From Flavobacteriales bacterium (GTDB lineage Bacteria; Bacteroidota; Bacteroidia; Flavobacteriales_D; Crocinitomicaceae): a stretch of 64,000 nucleotides of DNA. How positions within the stretch are numbered: the first letter of the stretch is position 1; every line of letters begins with the position of its first letter. The notes under the pieces are model-generated. The model was not told where the DNA came from, did no database searches, and was given only the letters and a program-made list of their open reading frames with translations. Where the stretch lies: the NCBI GenBank assembly GCA_947449575.1, contig CANFRV010000003.1, positions 109,891-173,890 on the forward strand. The letters run 5' to 3'. Position numbers and translations under genes: made by a program. Below, in pieces: positions 62,691-64,000 of the stretch.

Positions 62691-62731
62691 TTTTGATTTA
62701 AACATTTTATTGTCAAGTAAATTTTGTTTTT

Positions 62732-62769
62732 GAATCGAAGTTGAAAAATGCTGTAAGCTTTCAATATCA
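62732..62769. repeat. 38-bp direct repeat flanking an XRE gene, right copy
   Basis: Second copy of the repeat at 62301-62337, with one added base and several changes. A GGTTAGG stands 26 nt further on. Confidence 0.65.
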
Positions 62770-62813
62770 AAGTTTTTAGCAGTTACTTTGAACGGTTAGG
62801 CTAAAATGTCGCG

Positions 62814-63362
62814 TTAATGGAGTTTAGGTTTTGTTAGATTTTTTTTTATTTTAATTAGTATTCCTATGAGTATTATTAGATACGTAATACTTGATAAGAT
62901 CCATTTAAACGAGTTGATTGAAGATCCTAATGAAACTAATGTTTCGGATATTGGTCGTGAAGTTAAATAGGTTTCTAGCATAACTGATTCAACGTAATTC
63001 TCTGCCCAATCCGCAATCATGCAAAGAATAGGAACAATCAAAAATAGACGCTTGTTATTAAAAAAGTACATAATCCACGATGCGTACATTAAAGTGTAAA
63101 CAAATGCAAAAATTGCGTCCCAAATTTGAAGGAATTCGCTATAGCAAAGAAGTTGCTCCTGCGTCCTTGATTCAAAGAAATTTTGAACCATCTCTCTTGT
63201 GTAAGAAAAAGAAATCCCTAATGAATTTACTCCAGAATCAAGTTTGAAGCAGCTACTAAAAGGAGCTAAAATGTATGTTAAGTATAGGGAAAAAAGGAAA
63301 GTAAAGCTTATAGCTAAATATAGAATTCGGTTATTTTTGAAATGTTTAATTGTCCTGCTCAT
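62814..63362 (-). CDS. Unknown four-helix membrane protein
   Basis: A 182-residue protein with four predicted membrane helices (about 11-33, 70-100, 105-125, 150-172) and short basic loops. No family recognised. It lies between the two XRE genes in an accessory stretch bounded by an IS30-type gene end. Confidence 0.75.
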   Translation of the reverse strand: MSRTIKHFKNNRILYLAISFTFLFSLYLTYILAPFSSCFKLDSGVNSLGISFSYTREMVQNFFESRTQEQLLCYSEFLQIWDAIFAFVYTLMYASWIMYFFNNKRLFLIVPILCMIADWAENYVESVMLETYLTSRPISETLVSLGSSINSFKWILSSITYLIILIGILIKIKKNLTKPKLH

Positions 63363-63516
63363 TTTTTTACTATTATTTACTTTCCATACGTTTTTTCAAC
63401 ATTTCTGACTTGGTAATACGGTTAGGTATTTACTGGCGAAGATTTGTTCATTATTTTCAGGTAGAGTATATTTTACAAAGGATTCACTTTTGTCTTCTAT
63501 TTTGGTAGATTGATTT

Positions 63517-63822
63517 CTATCCAATACTTAATTTCAATTGTCGTCCAAATCCTTCTCTGAAAATTCTCATTAAAGTTGAAAGTCTAATGTCGCTTGCATT
63601 ATTTTCGATTCTCGAAATGTAGTTCTTTGTAGTACCGCATTTAACAGCTAATTGCTGTTGGGTTAAACCTAATTCTTTTCTCAATTCATGCATCATAACA
63701 CCAATTTTGAATGCTTCAAAACCTTCTTCGAATTCATTTCTTTTGTTAGAGCCGATCACTCCGTATTCTTGATTGAGTAAATCGTCAAGTGAAGTTAATT
63801 TAGTGTTTATTTTCTTGCTCAT
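63517..63822 (-). CDS. XRE/HigA-like helix-turn-helix regulator (paralogue)
   Basis: A 101-residue paralogue of the protein at 62354: the same extension (NEFEEGFEAFKIGVMMHELR) and helix-turn-helix (LGLTQQQLAVKCGTTKNYISRIEN), then a shared RLSTLMRIFREG end. HigA-like. The transposase remnant begins 39 nt upstream, where a higB-type toxin would be expected. Confidence 0.9.
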   Translation of the reverse strand: MSKKINTKLTSLDDLLNQEYGVIGSNKRNEFEEGFEAFKIGVMMHELRKELGLTQQQLAVKCGTTKNYISRIENNASDIRLSTLMRIFREGFGRQLKLSIG

Positions 63823-63860
63823 ACTATTTATTTTTTACTTGTTTTTAATTCTTGCTGAAT

Positions 63861-64000
63861 TCAAGCGACAAATGCAACTTTTGGGTTAAACAATAATTTT
63901 TCCATAACAAATATAGGATTTTCGAACTGATATCTCTTTCTAGGTCTGTTATTTAATTTGATTTCTATTTCCTTTATCTGCTCATCTGTGTAATCTGAAA
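63861..64000 (-). mobile_element. IS30-family transposase, C-terminal end (runs off the window)
   Basis: The last about 46 codons of a transposase on the minus strand, ending in TGA at 63861. The NNRPRKRYQFENP segment is the hallmark C-terminal motif of IS30-family (IntA-like DDE) transposases, which read NxRPRKxLxxxTP. The rest lies beyond the window, so intactness and the inverted repeats cannot be judged. Confidence 0.85.

Noticed and set aside
62651..63430. Integron attC sites suggested by GTTAGGC and GTTAGGT near gene ends
   Set aside because: No matching RYYYAAC...GTTRRRY pairs at the right spacing, no integrase gene, and only two to three weak matches.
1..64000. CRISPR arrays, tRNA or rRNA genes, prophage or plasmid origin
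   Set aside because: No regularly spaced repeats, cloverleaf or rRNA signatures, and no integrase, phage structural or replication genes were seen on reading both strands.

Overview
The window is AT-rich and densely coded. Genes sit on both strands in short operons. Promoters carry the TAnnTTTG -7 box of Bacteroidota sigma factors, and Shine-Dalgarno sequences are almost absent. Marker genes (lpxH, lpxK, gatB, ettA, pepD, pepT, DUF4159, VF530 and TlpA/DUF4369 proteins) fit the order Flavobacteriales. Something like Crocinitomicaceae or Cryomorphaceae is my inference; no rRNA or tRNA gene is present to confirm it.

Layout. 0-9.4 kb, minus strand: a GNAT enzyme, a pentapeptide-repeat protein, a secreted vWA-like protein, a cold-shock protein, then an lpxK-PNP-gatB-tlpA-tlpA-lpxH run. 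9.5-12 kb: a kaiC-kaiB operon with a third gene for a membrane-anchored protein and no kaiA. 12-22.6 kb: MATE exporter, rRNA methyltransferase, an ABC ATPase/YihY operon, a LexA-like regulator, RecQ and IlvE. 22.6-36.5 kb: nuclease, vWA membrane protein, GtrA, M13 peptidase, acyl-CoA carboxylase, Pcm, TrxB and a DEAD/DEAH helicase. 36.6-52 kb: EttA, PepD, a YwqK-repeat protein, MnmA, a repeat protein followed by an LRR-protein kinase, RluA, RsmE, HolA and PepT. 52.3-59.4 kb: a PadR-controlled membrane protein, Ndk, and a DtxR/MntR-controlled metal ABC uptake operon in which one permease is fused to a DtxR-like domain. 59.4-64 kb: small RNAs, acyl-CoA reductase, ferredoxin, SRP RNA, then an accessory edge with two HigA-like regulators, a membrane protein and the tail of an IS30-type transposase.

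The most novel signal is not protein-coding. Four short transcription units, two on the minus strand (23.6 and 26.5 kb) and two in tandem on the plus strand (59.5 and 59.8 kb), each have a complete -33/-7 promoter, a conserved 5' segment containing AGGTTAGGTT, and a strong intrinsic terminator within about 70-90 nt. They look like a multicopy small-RNA family that I cannot match to a known one.

Regulation is readable in several places: a DtxR-type palindrome in the metal operon promoter, a palindrome in the promoter of a HigA-like gene, an inverted repeat upstream of padR, and several genes whose -7 box lies only 4-9 nt before the start codon, implying leaderless mRNAs.
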